This document shows, piece after piece, positions 7,023 to 13,789 of a stretch of DNA of 37,881 nt; the first letter of the stretch is position 1, and the number at the start of each line of letters is the position of its first letter. The stretch comes from Anaerolineales bacterium UBA6055. Lineage in GTDB: Bacteria; Chloroflexota; Anaerolineae; Aggregatilineales; Phototrophicaceae. Under the pieces are notes generated by a model that was not told the origin of the DNA, did not search any database, and was given only the letters and a program-made list of their open reading frames with translations. A program made the translations under genes and the position numbers. The DNA lies in the NCBI GenBank assembly GCA_002428985.1, contig DIYL01000043.1, positions 60,884 to 98,764 of the forward strand, in the 5' to 3' direction.

Positions 7023-7090
7023 CTAAAATTATCTCTAAATATTAATAAGCAAAGTATATTATCTACCTCAATATATTGTAAGGAGAAACA

Positions 7091-9034
7091 ATGATTAGCA
7101 GCTTAAGACTTGATGGTTGTCTTCTATTAGTAGAAGATGAAAATGGAGACTGGCATGAGGTTGGTGACTTATCCCAATGTGATCCGCTTTATAATCAAAC
7201 TGGTGGTGGTGATGGCAATCAGAAGCGTTGTAATATAGCAACACGGCTAGTAGATCCGTATCTGAAAGACTTGTTTTATAAAACACTACTTGAATATGAA
7301 GCAAATCAGAATGACTCAGAAGATCTTATTATTGCCCTTGGTGCAGTTGCTGTCACTGTCGGAGGGACAATACTTACTGCTGGTGTTGGAACAATATCTT
7401 CGGCTATCGTCATGGCAGTTGCCTATGCAGGTAAAACAGTGGTCAGTGCTGGATTAATTGGCGCTGGTATATATGCAAGTGTAGACCCGACTGAGGTATT
7501 GGTTAATGTTTTAAATGAAACAGACTACGTGCTAGCACGAAATGAAGCAGACATTCCGCAGTTTTGGGCTGATGTAAGGCAGATGATTTATTGTGCAACT
7601 CCTGCCAATGGTCAAATTACTCTTGAGACAATGGCAATTTATGCTGATTTGATCGAATCATTGACTGCATATCCGCAAGCCTCAAAAGTACTTGCTACTA
7701 TGATAAGGGTTAACAATATTGAGGCTCCAATTAGTGTGGCTCAGTTTGGAGCGCGTCTCGAGAGTGATTTGTTTGATTGCCAGTCAACTAATTGTATAGA
7801 AATGTGTGATTTGATACTTGATACGGAAAAGTCTCCAGTAGGTAGCTCGGTCATACGAAAAGCCAACACTGAGAGTACGTGGATTGTCACTAGTGCTCCT
7901 GATGAAAACCAACAACACAAAGTAGTTGTTAAATCTCGTGGTTCGTCAATACCACTGTATCTCAACACAATTAACTATAGTGGTAGTGTTGTACCAAGTG
8001 TCATTAATTATGAATTAGTTGAGCCTTTGAACGATAATAGAACAACTGTCATACCCTATACCAAAAAGGATCAGGTAGAAAATCGTCAATTTACCCGTTT
8101 AACTTTCTATAGTCATCAGGAACTCCAAATGGAAATTGATATTGATGATTGTCGTGAAGAAGAACAAGAACCAGACTCAGAGCAACCTTGCGCCTTGTTT
8201 GTCGGGGAGACATATGGTGAAAGTCCGATACCATCCGGTACATACGGCGCATACGATAATGTATTTGTACTTTTTGATGGACAACGCGTATCTGATGTTG
8301 ACGGTTGGCGCACCTATTATCTCAGCGATGCTGATAGTTGCTGTTCTTTAATTCAATTGCCAATTTCGCCTGCAGATGAAGTCCCCCCACCTGATCCTCC
8401 AGAATATGGTATCTTGCCAAGTGAGATAGAATATAAAGATTGCACAGGGTCTGATTGGCTCCCGTTGTCTGAACTTCCGAAAGATGAAAATGCGCCGCTT
8501 AACTTTAATGCGATTCGCTTCAAGGGTAGCTATGCGATTCAGGTAGCACTTATCAATCCAGCTATCAATTGGCCATATGTATCAGACTTTGCGGATAGCA
8601 AAAATAGCTGGGTGCCGGAAGACCTAGACGGAAATGATACTGCAATATATGATGACGGCAATTGGCGGTATGCTGATGTAAATTACGAAGTAGTCAACTA
8701 TGGGCGTTTTTTGTCAATGTCGGTTAATTTTGCGACACCTGTATTTGTTAGTGAGTTTACCATAAACTATGATTTTACCCCTACTTCATATCCATTCCCT
8801 AACCAAGTAATAAGAACCTTCTATCAGGGTAATCAAACGTCAGAAGCGCGACAGGATAATGCTAGCGGTACTGGCTTGTCAATGACAGTAAACCCCAATG
8901 AGTTGGTGGATAAGCTTAATATATGGTTTAGAACCTCGATTGCAAATAATCCAACCGATGGCTATGCTGGTAATATTGTGATCAATAGCATCACTGTAAA
9001 TGGTAATGGCCCATTCCCAACAGAGTTAACATGA
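7091..9034 (+). CDS. Hypothetical 647-aa protein with a Gly/Ala-rich hydrophobic segment and beta-rich C-terminus
   Basis: I do not recognise a named family. The N-terminus (GCLLLVEDENGDWHEVGD) followed by a Cys-containing loop resembles openings I associate with prophage-encoded structural or surface proteins of Chloroflexota. Residues ~79-129 are strongly hydrophobic and rich in Gly, Ala, Val and Thr, with glycine-zipper-like spacing, a composition seen in membrane-inserting or fusion segments. The middle is helical, then a long beta-rich part follows, interrupted by acidic (EEEQEPDSEQ) and proline-rich (PPPDPPE) linkers. The last ~170 residues look like a beta-sandwich of carbohydrate-binding type. 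Ten or more cysteines are scattered through it. There is no signal peptide. AAGGAG lies 6 bases before ATG 7091. It is probably a cell-surface, tail-tip or toxin-like protein; this is inference. Confidence 0.6.
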   Translation: MISSLRLDGCLLLVEDENGDWHEVGDLSQCDPLYNQTGGGDGNQKRCNIATRLVDPYLKDLFYKTLLEYEANQNDSEDLIIALGAVAVTVGGTILTAGVGTISSAIVMAVAYAGKTVVSAGLIGAGIYASVDPTEVLVNVLNETDYVLARNEADIPQFWADVRQMIYCATPANGQITLETMAIYADLIESLTAYPQASKVLATMIRVNNIEAPISVAQFGARLESDLFDCQSTNCIEMCDLILDTEKSPVGSSVIRKANTESTWIVTSAPDENQQHKVVVKSRGSSIPLYLNTINYSGSVVPSVINYELVEPLNDNRTTVIPYTKKDQVENRQFTRLTFYSHQELQMEIDIDDCREEEQEPDSEQPCALFVGETYGESPIPSGTYGAYDNVFVLFDGQRVSDVDGWRTYYLSDADSCCSLIQLPISPADEVPPPDPPEYGILPSEIEYKDCTGSDWLPLSELPKDENAPLNFNAIRFKGSYAIQVALINPAINWPYVSDFADSKNSWVPEDLDGNDTAIYDDGNWRYADVNYEVVNYGRFLSMSVNFATPVFVSEFTINYDFTPTSYPFPNQVIRTFYQGNQTSEARQDNASGTGLSMTVNPNELVDKLNIWFRTSIANNPTDGYAGNIVINSITVNGNGPFPTELT

Positions 9035-9080
9035 TATTTGAGCTATATCAATAATTAAGTTAAACATAGTACATAAAATT

Positions 9081-9107
9081 CAAACCCCTCACATTGTGAA
9101 GGGTTTG
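9081..9107 (+). terminator. Terminator-like hairpin after the 647-aa gene
   Basis: CAAACCC-c-TCAC-ATT-GTGA-a-GGGTTTG pairs over 11 bp with a single internal mismatch. The tail is T-rich only in part (GGTTGG), so termination efficiency is uncertain. It marks the boundary before the array of small RNA units. Confidence 0.6.
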
Positions 9108-9163
9108 GTTGGATATATCCATGCCCGCGGAGTTTAAAAGCTGAATCGTGCTATACTGATGTT

Positions 9164-9232
9164 GAGTTTTTCTTTAACTCCCTATCCTTTAACTGCACAG
9201 CCCTAGCTTGATGTTGCTGGGGTTTTGTGTTT
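9164..9232 (+). ncRNA. Putative small RNA, unit 1 of 5
   Basis: An extended -10 (TGcTATACT, 9149-9157) would start an RNA near 9164. The body contains a small GAGTT/AACTC hairpin, then a single-stranded CTCCC motif. It ends in CACAG plus a 7-bp stem CCCTAGC/GCTGGGG (9201-9207 with 9216-9222) and TTTTGTGTTT. The CACAG and TTGTG segments can pair to lengthen the stem. No ORF or ribosome binding site is visible. Start point is estimated from the -10 element. Confidence 0.6.
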
Positions 9233-9278
9233 ATGGGTTTATAAGTCCAAAACTTTTGTGGTGTGCTATACTGATATT

Positions 9279-9344
9279 GCGTACCCGACGCTCCTATAAA
9301 GAATTGCACAAGCCTAAGCCTTAAACAGCTTGGGTTTTGTGTTT
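9279..9344 (+). ncRNA. Putative small RNA, unit 2 of 5
   Basis: The -10 is TGcTATACT (9264-9272). The body has a GCGT-ACCCG-ACGC hairpin followed at once by CTCCT, then GCACAAG and the 7-bp stem CCTAAGC/GCTTGGG (9313-9319 with 9328-9334), ending in TTTTGTGTTT. Stem arms differ from unit 1 in both strands in a compensating way. Confidence 0.6.
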
Positions 9345-9372
9345 GTAATGTTAATCATGATATACTAAAAAT

Positions 9373-9437
9373 GAGAATAAGCACTAACCCTCCTAACACA
9401 CACAGACTCTGGCTCAAATGGCTGGAGTTTTGTGTTT
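9373..9437 (+). ncRNA. Putative small RNA, unit 3 of 5
   Basis: The -10 is TGaTATACT (9358-9366). The body carries CCCTCCT, an anti-Shine-Dalgarno-like run, then an ACACAG box and the stem CTCTGGC/GCTGGAG (9407-9413 with 9421-9427) with two G-T pairs, ending in TTTTGTGTTT. The 5' hairpin seen in units 1, 2 and 4 is weak here. Confidence 0.58.
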
Positions 9438-9494
9438 GTAGGGTCAATAGGTCTACAGTTTTCTGCGGAATAGAGGCTGTGATATACTGGCGTG

Positions 9495-9566
9495 AGTTTC
9501 ATTTATGAAACCTCTTCAATCTTTTGAATGCACGAACCCCAGTCCTGACGCTGGGGTTTTGTGTTT
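9495..9566 (+). ncRNA. Putative small RNA, unit 4 of 5
   Basis: The -10 is TGaTATACT (9480-9488). The body has a good hairpin, GAGTTTC-ATTTAT-GAAACCTC, whose 3' side overlaps the CCTCTT motif. GCACGAA precedes the stem CCCCAG/CTGGGG (9537-9542 with 9551-9556), ending in TTTTGTGTTT. Confidence 0.6.
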
Positions 9567-9613
9567 ATATGGTAAAACTTTGTTGTTATTTGGTTTAATG
9601 CTATACTGAAATT

Positions 9614-9675
9614 GAATCCTTACTTCATATGCTCCGCACAAGCCTTAGGTCTCATCCCCTAGGGTTTTGTGTTTT
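9614..9675 (+). ncRNA. Putative small RNA, unit 5 of 5
   Basis: The -10 is TGcTATACT (9599-9607). The body has a weak TGAA/TTCA pair and GCTCC immediately before GCACAAG. The stem is CCTTAGG/CCTAGGG (9643-9649 with 9658-9664), followed by TTTTGTGTTTT. This is the last unit; downstream DNA lacks the -10/stem pattern. Confidence 0.6.
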
Positions 9676-9881
9676 AAATCTCCCCAATAATATCTATTTT
9701 CATATTGTGGTGACCTGCGATTTTCTGCAAGACATCGGCCGCAAGGTAGCGATGGCAGTTGCATTACGCTATCTTATAGAAATATAATTACTAACCGTTG
9801 GTAAAGGGTAGAAATACTACTCAATATAAAATGATATTATTACTTCTAATTTTTTGCTGTTAGATATAGGTAATTTGATTA
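9676..9881 (+). promoter_or_regulatory. Gap between the small RNA array and the effector gene, with a possible promoter
   Basis: A GC-richer island at ~9715-9775 contains GGTAGCG and CGCTATC, which can pair around a 15-base loop; its origin is unclear. TGaTATTAT (9832-9840) is a good extended -10 about 42 bases before ATG 9882 and is the likely promoter of the effector gene. The ribosome binding site before 9882 is weak (TAGGTAA). Confidence 0.4.
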
Positions 9882-10814
9882 ATGGACAATAAATCATTCA
9901 TAATTTATCTGCTTCAACCATATGTTACTAGTCGTTTACTTAATATTGCTATTCGAACCCTAGCAGCTGCAAAGCATCTTTCAATACGTGAGACTGAATA
10001 CTATGTAATGAATCGTATCGAAGGATTAAGTATATCAACAATGAGATCTTGGAAAGGTAATAGACCTCCAAGATCGATAGTATATGGTGATATATTTCTG
10101 AGCTTAGTATGGTTGATATTAACTGATGGTTACTTACGCTTGGGTAATGAGTCACTAGCTACTGAATGGCTAATCGATATATTAAATACAACGGATGTTG
10201 GTCGAGGTAAGCAGTTCACAAGCAATAATTTGCAAGAGTTTGATTCTATTTTTACTAATTATGTCAGGCTCGATGGGAAACCACTAAGCGAAGATCAATA
10301 TATTGAAGTTATTGTTAGACTAAGGAGTAAATCATTGGATTCAGAGCATAAACACCTTATAGATTTGAGACAAAACGATATTTTTGGACCACCACATGAT
10401 GACCTGCAATATATATGCGATATATTTGTTATTATGCCCTTTGCTGATAAGTTTGAGCCAATTTATACTGACCACATCAAAAAAATCTCTGAAGTGTATA
10501 ACTACACTGTGAAACGTGGTGATAACTTCTTCTCAAAAAGATCAATCATGGCAGATGTTTGGTCAGCAATGGTAAGTTCTAGGTTGGTAATCGCTGACTG
10601 CACTGGTCGTAATGCAAATGTTTTCTACGAGCTTGGGATGGCTCATACATTAAATAAACCAGTAATTACTATTGTTCAAGATCTTAAAGATATACCTTTT
10701 GATATACGGCATATGCGTGTTATTGAATATAAACATTCATATAGTGGTATGCTCCAATTGGAGATTGATCTGGGGGATGCGTTTGAAACTATGATGCCTG
10801 AAGAAGGTGATTAG
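9882..10814 (+). CDS. Probable immune effector: N-terminal sensor-like domain plus NDT/TIR-like domain
   Basis: The last ~110 residues of this 310-aa protein (178-285) match the nucleoside 2-deoxyribosyltransferase/TIR-like fold used by NAD- or nucleotide-degrading effectors: an opening IFVIMPF strand, a central KRSIMADVW helix, VIADCTGRN, then NVFYELGMAH, where Glu250 is in the position of the catalytic glutamate, and a PVITIVQ strand. The N-terminal ~100 residues (EYYVMNRIEGLSISTMRSWK) resemble a helical, HTH-like domain I recall at the N-terminus of Chloroflexota STAND and defence proteins. The middle is helical. There is no membrane segment, so it is cytoplasmic. The reaction and trigger are inference. 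It stands alone between the small RNA array and the methyltransferase. Confidence 0.65.
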   Translation: MDNKSFIIYLLQPYVTSRLLNIAIRTLAAAKHLSIRETEYYVMNRIEGLSISTMRSWKGNRPPRSIVYGDIFLSLVWLILTDGYLRLGNESLATEWLIDILNTTDVGRGKQFTSNNLQEFDSIFTNYVRLDGKPLSEDQYIEVIVRLRSKSLDSEHKHLIDLRQNDIFGPPHDDLQYICDIFVIMPFADKFEPIYTDHIKKISEVYNYTVKRGDNFFSKRSIMADVWSAMVSSRLVIADCTGRNANVFYELGMAHTLNKPVITIVQDLKDIPFDIRHMRVIEYKHSYSGMLQLEIDLGDAFETMMPEEGD

Positions 10815-10953
10815 TGTAAATTTGATTCTGGCAGTGCCAATGATGGTCATCTTATAACCTTTATTGTGTTGAGTACCCTTAAGTATTAAGCGCTGTAAAT
10901 AGGTATCATTGTTTTACCTATGTTCAGATTAATGTGCATTATACATCATGTTA

Positions 10954-10983
10954 TTGAAATTTCTCCTAAATCTATGCTAATAT
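10954..10983 (+). promoter_or_regulatory. Promoter of the ParB-methyltransferase gene
   Basis: TTGAAA (10954-10959) and TAATAT (10978-10983) are 18 bp apart, and the -10 is preceded by TG plus one base (extended -10). A start near 10990 gives a ~36-base leader before ATG 11026. Confidence 0.55.
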
Positions 10984-11025
10984 TAGAATATTAGTTCTAT
11001 AAAAATACTATAGGTTGGTCGCCAA

Positions 11026-12315
11026 ATGAGTCATAAGTCTGTTAAGCATAAGAAGCTGACAGATTATGCTCCTAATCCTCAGAACTCTAATACAGGGTCT
11101 GAGCGTGGTCAGGGCATGATTGAAAACAGCTTTCGTAAGTATGGGGCAGGTCGTAGCTTGCTAGTTGATAAGAACAACAAGATTATCGCTGGGAATCATA
11201 GCCAAGAGGGTGCACTTGAAACTGGTCTTGAGAATGTGATCGAGGTTGAAACAGATGGCACGCAAGTTGTCGTTGTGAAACGTAGCGATCTGGATTTGAG
11301 TGATACTGATGATATGCGCGCGGTTGAATTGGCATATATAGATAACCGGTCCAATGAGGTATCTCTGAATTGGGATGCTGCACAGATTATGGCTGATGTT
11401 GAAGCTGGAGCAGATTTATCGGGTATGTTCACCGAGATAGAGATTGCCGAGTTAATTGCCAGTCAAACTGATTTAGGTCCATCGGATCCAGATGCTGGTG
11501 CTCAAGTTGATCGTGCAGAAGAACTTAATGAAAAATGGAAAGTCAGCTATGGTGATTTGTGGATTATCTCTTCAAAGCACGGCGGAGAGCATCGGTTGTT
11601 ATGTGGGGATAGCACAGTTAAGGATGATGTTGATCGGGTGATTGATGGCTTGGTCACGCCGTTAATGGTTACGGATCCTCCGTATGGTGTGGAGTATGAC
11701 CCATCATGGCGAGTGGATGTTGATGGTGGAACACGTCATGCTTTGGGCGTTGTAAAGAATGATGATAATGCCTCATGGCTTGATACTTGGCAATTAGCTC
11801 CATGTGATGTTGCTTATGTATGGCATGCTGGGATATATGGTCATATTGTAGCCACTGATTTGTTGGCAGCAGGATTTAATATCCGTTCGCAAATTATATG
11901 GAATAAACATCAATTCGCCCTTAGCCGAGGTCATTATCACTGGAAGCATGAGCCTTGTTGGTATGCTGTGAAACAGAATAAGACTGGTCATTGGATTGGC
12001 GACCGTAAGCAAACGACGATGTGGGATATAGCAAGTTTGAATCCTGCAGGGGGATTAAAAGATGAAGAAGCGACAGGGCACGGAACACAAAAACCTATTG
12101 AATGCATGTCGCGTCCAATTAGTAATCATTCAGGGAATGTATATGATCCTTTTGGTGGGAGTGGGACGACGATGGTTGCTTGTGAACAGCTGGGTCGTCA
12201 GTGCCGGATGATTGAAATTGAGCCGAAGTATGTGGCGGTGATTTTGGAACGAATGAGTGGGATGGGGTTAGAGCCTAAAAAGGCGGACGTGGAGAAGCAC
12301 ATCCCTACGGATTAA
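11026..12315 (+). CDS. ParB-like domain fused to a DNA methyltransferase (phage type)
   Basis: Residues ~1-140 form a ParB/Srx-like N-terminal domain: the LTDYAPNPQN opening, GRSLLVDKNNKIIAGNH, and ELAYIDNRSNE are the usual landmarks. Residues ~170-410 are an SAM-dependent amino-methyltransferase with TDPPYG (catalytic motif IV, ~216) before DPFGGSGTT (motif I, ~374), the order of the beta class. The DPPY form usually modifies adenine N6, though cytosine N4 is possible. HGTQKPIE and the IEIEPKYV tail complete the fold. This ParB-methylase fusion is common in phages and prophages, often next to packaging genes, as here. No restriction endonuclease is adjacent, so protection of phage DNA or regulation is more likely than a restriction system. 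Confidence 0.88.
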   Translation: MSHKSVKHKKLTDYAPNPQNSNTGSERGQGMIENSFRKYGAGRSLLVDKNNKIIAGNHSQEGALETGLENVIEVETDGTQVVVVKRSDLDLSDTDDMRAVELAYIDNRSNEVSLNWDAAQIMADVEAGADLSGMFTEIEIAELIASQTDLGPSDPDAGAQVDRAEELNEKWKVSYGDLWIISSKHGGEHRLLCGDSTVKDDVDRVIDGLVTPLMVTDPPYGVEYDPSWRVDVDGGTRHALGVVKNDDNASWLDTWQLAPCDVAYVWHAGIYGHIVATDLLAAGFNIRSQIIWNKHQFALSRGHYHWKHEPCWYAVKQNKTGHWIGDRKQTTMWDIASLNPAGGLKDEEATGHGTQKPIECMSRPISNHSGNVYDPFGGSGTTMVACEQLGRQCRMIEIEPKYVAVILERMSGMGLEPKKADVEKHIPTD

Positions 12316-12318
12316 TCG

Positions 12319-12516
12319 TTAATCAGTGTTGTCTATTACTTTGTTTATTTCTTCAGCGGATAGCTCAAGGTCGATTTTGGGAGATTGCAGTTGTTGGTAT
12401 AGGCGGTCGATGGCGATGATTAGTATCTGCGTTTTTGTGAGATCATGAATCTCGGCTATTTCGTCGATTTGGTTATGTGTTAGTTCTGGGAGGCGTGTGT
12501 TGAATTGTTTAGGCAT
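12319..12516 (-). CDS. Small ribbon-helix-helix-like DNA-binding protein
   Basis: This 65-aa protein begins with a short basic beta-strand-like segment (KQFNTRLPEL) followed by two predicted helices (THNQIDEIAEIHDL and TKTQILIIAIDRLYQQL), the pattern of CopG/Arc-type ribbon-helix-helix regulators. Its acidic C-terminus extends ~20 residues. GGAGGAA precedes the ATG. It overlaps the end of the upstream gene by 8 bases, so the two are one operon from the 12765-12787 operator, which it may bind. The call rests on pattern, not on a search. Confidence 0.6.
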   Translation of the reverse strand: MPKQFNTRLPELTHNQIDEIAEIHDLTKTQILIIAIDRLYQQLQSPKIDLELSAEEINKVIDNTD

Positions 12517-12730
12517 TTTGTTCCTCCGCTGTGTCGTATCCCCAGCGTTGGAGAATACTAGCTGCGCGGTTGGTACTCGTCAGCCAGAATTTACCGTCGT
12601 TGCCGAGAATAATTGGTGTAGTTTTGCTACTGTTACGGGTTGAGCGGTATTGTATGGCGTTTGCTAGTGTGCTGAAGCGTGTTATGTATCCGTTACCTGT
12701 TTCAATTGATTTGCGTAATCTGTTTTCCAT
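12509..12730 (-). CDS. Hypothetical 73-aa protein in the regulator operon
   Basis: I do not recognise a characterised family. The protein reads as a short compact domain (GNGYITRFSTLANAIQY, then IILGNDGKFWLTSTNRAASILQRWGYDT) with alternating strands and helices. The phrase about a value for a position and the W/L pattern recall small proteins found next to toxin-antitoxin or phage regulatory genes. I take the ATG at 12730 because AAAAGGA lies ~8 bases upstream; the longer frame to 12880 would run through the divergent promoter. It is followed by the ribbon-helix-helix-like gene with an 8-base overlap. Confidence 0.55.
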   Translation of the reverse strand: MENRLRKSIETGNGYITRFSTLANAIQYRSTRNSSKTTPIILGNDGKFWLTSTNRAASILQRWGYDTAEEQNA

Positions 12731-12764
12731 TTTGTTTGTCCTTTTGTTTAACCTTATGGCTATA

Positions 12765-12787
12765 TTGTATAGCAATATGCTATACAA
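12765..12787. promoter_or_regulatory. Divergent promoter with a perfect 10-bp palindromic operator
   Basis: TTGTATAGCA-ATA-TGCTATACAA is a perfect inverted repeat with a 3-bp centre. Each arm contains TGcTATACA, an extended -10 element, one on each strand, so the same palindrome can serve two back-to-back promoters: minus for the two small regulators, plus for the packaging operon. A protein bound here would switch both off. Confidence 0.65.
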
Positions 12788-12830
12788 GTCAAGAGGAATT
12801 GTAGGGTTACTTTGCCCAATTTGAGGGATT

Positions 12831-13406
12831 ATGAGTAAGAAACGTAAGAATGTATCACCAATACCTAAAACAAAACGCAACGCTCACCAAGATGTCATGG
12901 CTTTGCGTCGTGAGCGTGTGGCGACATTACGTAACCGGTTATTGAGTGAGCGCGAAATTTATGTGGCGATGTCTACTCCTAATTCGCCTTTTTTTATGCT
13001 TAACCCTAACCCAAAAGATGGTGAAGATCCCAAGCCGTACAGTGCAGGCACGATTCATAACGACCTTGTTTATCTTCGAGAGCAATCTATCAAAAATGCC
13101 ACCGAGGAATATGAGTCGTATAAAGCCATGCAGTTGGCAGAAATCCGTGAGGCCCGTAAGGCATATGGTTGGGCTAAAAATGACTGGAAAGCGATTGCGA
13201 AGTTTCTTGAATTAGAGATGCGGTTGACGGGAACGATGGATGCTGGATCGATGACGTTCAATCAGTTTAACCAGCAGAATAATCTATTTATGAATGAGGC
13301 AGGCGAGCCGAAGACGGTGCGCGATATGACGGATGACGAATTGAGGTTGATAGCCTCTCAGGCGTTGCCGGATGCGGTTGAAGGGGAGATTGTTGATGAT
13401 AAGTAA
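12831..13406 (+). CDS. Probable terminase small subunit
   Basis: This 191-aa protein is basic at the N-terminus, then has an HTH-like region (RRERVATLRNRLLSEREIYVAM and SAGTIHNDLVYLREQ), a long charged helix (KNATEEYESYKAMQLAEIREARKA) and an acidic C-terminus with DDELRLIASQALP. That layout, and the phrase WKAIAKFLELEMRLTG, fits small terminase-type proteins that bind the packaging site and oligomerise. Position supports this: it heads the operon that ends in the large subunit. GAGGG lies 6 bases before the ATG. I cannot exclude another phage DNA-binding protein. Confidence 0.55.
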   Translation: MSKKRKNVSPIPKTKRNAHQDVMALRRERVATLRNRLLSEREIYVAMSTPNSPFFMLNPNPKDGEDPKPYSAGTIHNDLVYLREQSIKNATEEYESYKAMQLAEIREARKAYGWAKNDWKAIAKFLELEMRLTGTMDAGSMTFNQFNQQNNLFMNEAGEPKTVRDMTDDELRLIASQALPDAVEGEIVDDK

Positions 13407-13782
13407 ACCGACGAAATACGCAATTGGTACAGTGCATGTTCTACAAGATGAAATCGAGCTAGAGCATGATGATGGTAGCTGGTCATATGTTGAGCCGGGT
13501 CTTGATATCACGGTTGATACTTATGATTCTGATCGCGACGAATACACATTAAGTTGCCGTACTCATAGCGGGTTCTTTCTCTGTGCTGATGACATGGATA
13601 GATTCTTCGACCCGAAAGAATACTACAAATATGAGCCAAGCTATTGTGCGAATTGTAACGTATGGATGCAATTACAAGGTGATGCTGAGCATCTAGGCAA
13701 ACCATCAACACAATGGGAGTGCCTTATTTGCGGTCATGTTACTTATGTGGAGATTACAAAGGGATTGCTTAATAGAAAGTAA
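13396..13782 (+). CDS. Hypothetical protein with a C-terminal zinc ribbon
   Basis: This 128-aa protein has a beta-rich acidic N-terminal half and a C-terminal CANC...CLIC pair (CxxC, ~27 residues apart), the signature of a zinc ribbon. I choose ATG 13396 (GGGGAG 7 bases upstream, 11-base overlap with the preceding gene) over an earlier ATG at 13372. Phage zinc-ribbon proteins of this size often act in transcription or nucleic-acid binding; the role here is unknown. Confidence 0.65.
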   Translation: MISKPTKYAIGTVHVLQDEIELEHDDGSWSYVEPGLDITVDTYDSDRDEYTLSCRTHSGFFLCADDMDRFFDPKEYYKYEPSYCANCNVWMQLQGDAEHLGKPSTQWECLICGHVTYVEITKGLLNRK

Positions 13783-13789
13783 AATAGAT

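Larger units (their letters stand above)
6535..7065. repeat. Tandem duplication of a small membrane protein gene with its promoter
   Basis: About 200 bp at 6535-6735 and 6868-7065 are diverged copies of the same minus-strand unit. They share the segment encoding IEPSAF-x-x-A-x-GTDP-x-QTYIKIA, the signal-like N-terminus, the TCTAAAAT leader and the AAAGTATAT promoter region. The copy nearest the 647-aa gene has lost its second hydrophobic helix. Confidence 0.75.

Noticed and set aside
9149..9675. CRISPR array
   Set aside because: The recurring parts are not identical direct repeats, unit lengths vary from 94 to 122 bp, and the shared pieces are promoter and terminator elements rather than 24-37 bp repeats.
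9690..9787. A coding remnant around the GC-richer island before the effector gene
   Set aside because: A short open frame ending in a helix-like segment is visible, but it lacks a start and matches nothing I recognise; I note only the possible hairpin.
12731..12880. N-terminal extension of the 73-aa protein to 12880
   Set aside because: It would read through the divergent promoter palindrome and the start of the plus-strand operon; ATG 12730 has its own Shine-Dalgarno site.
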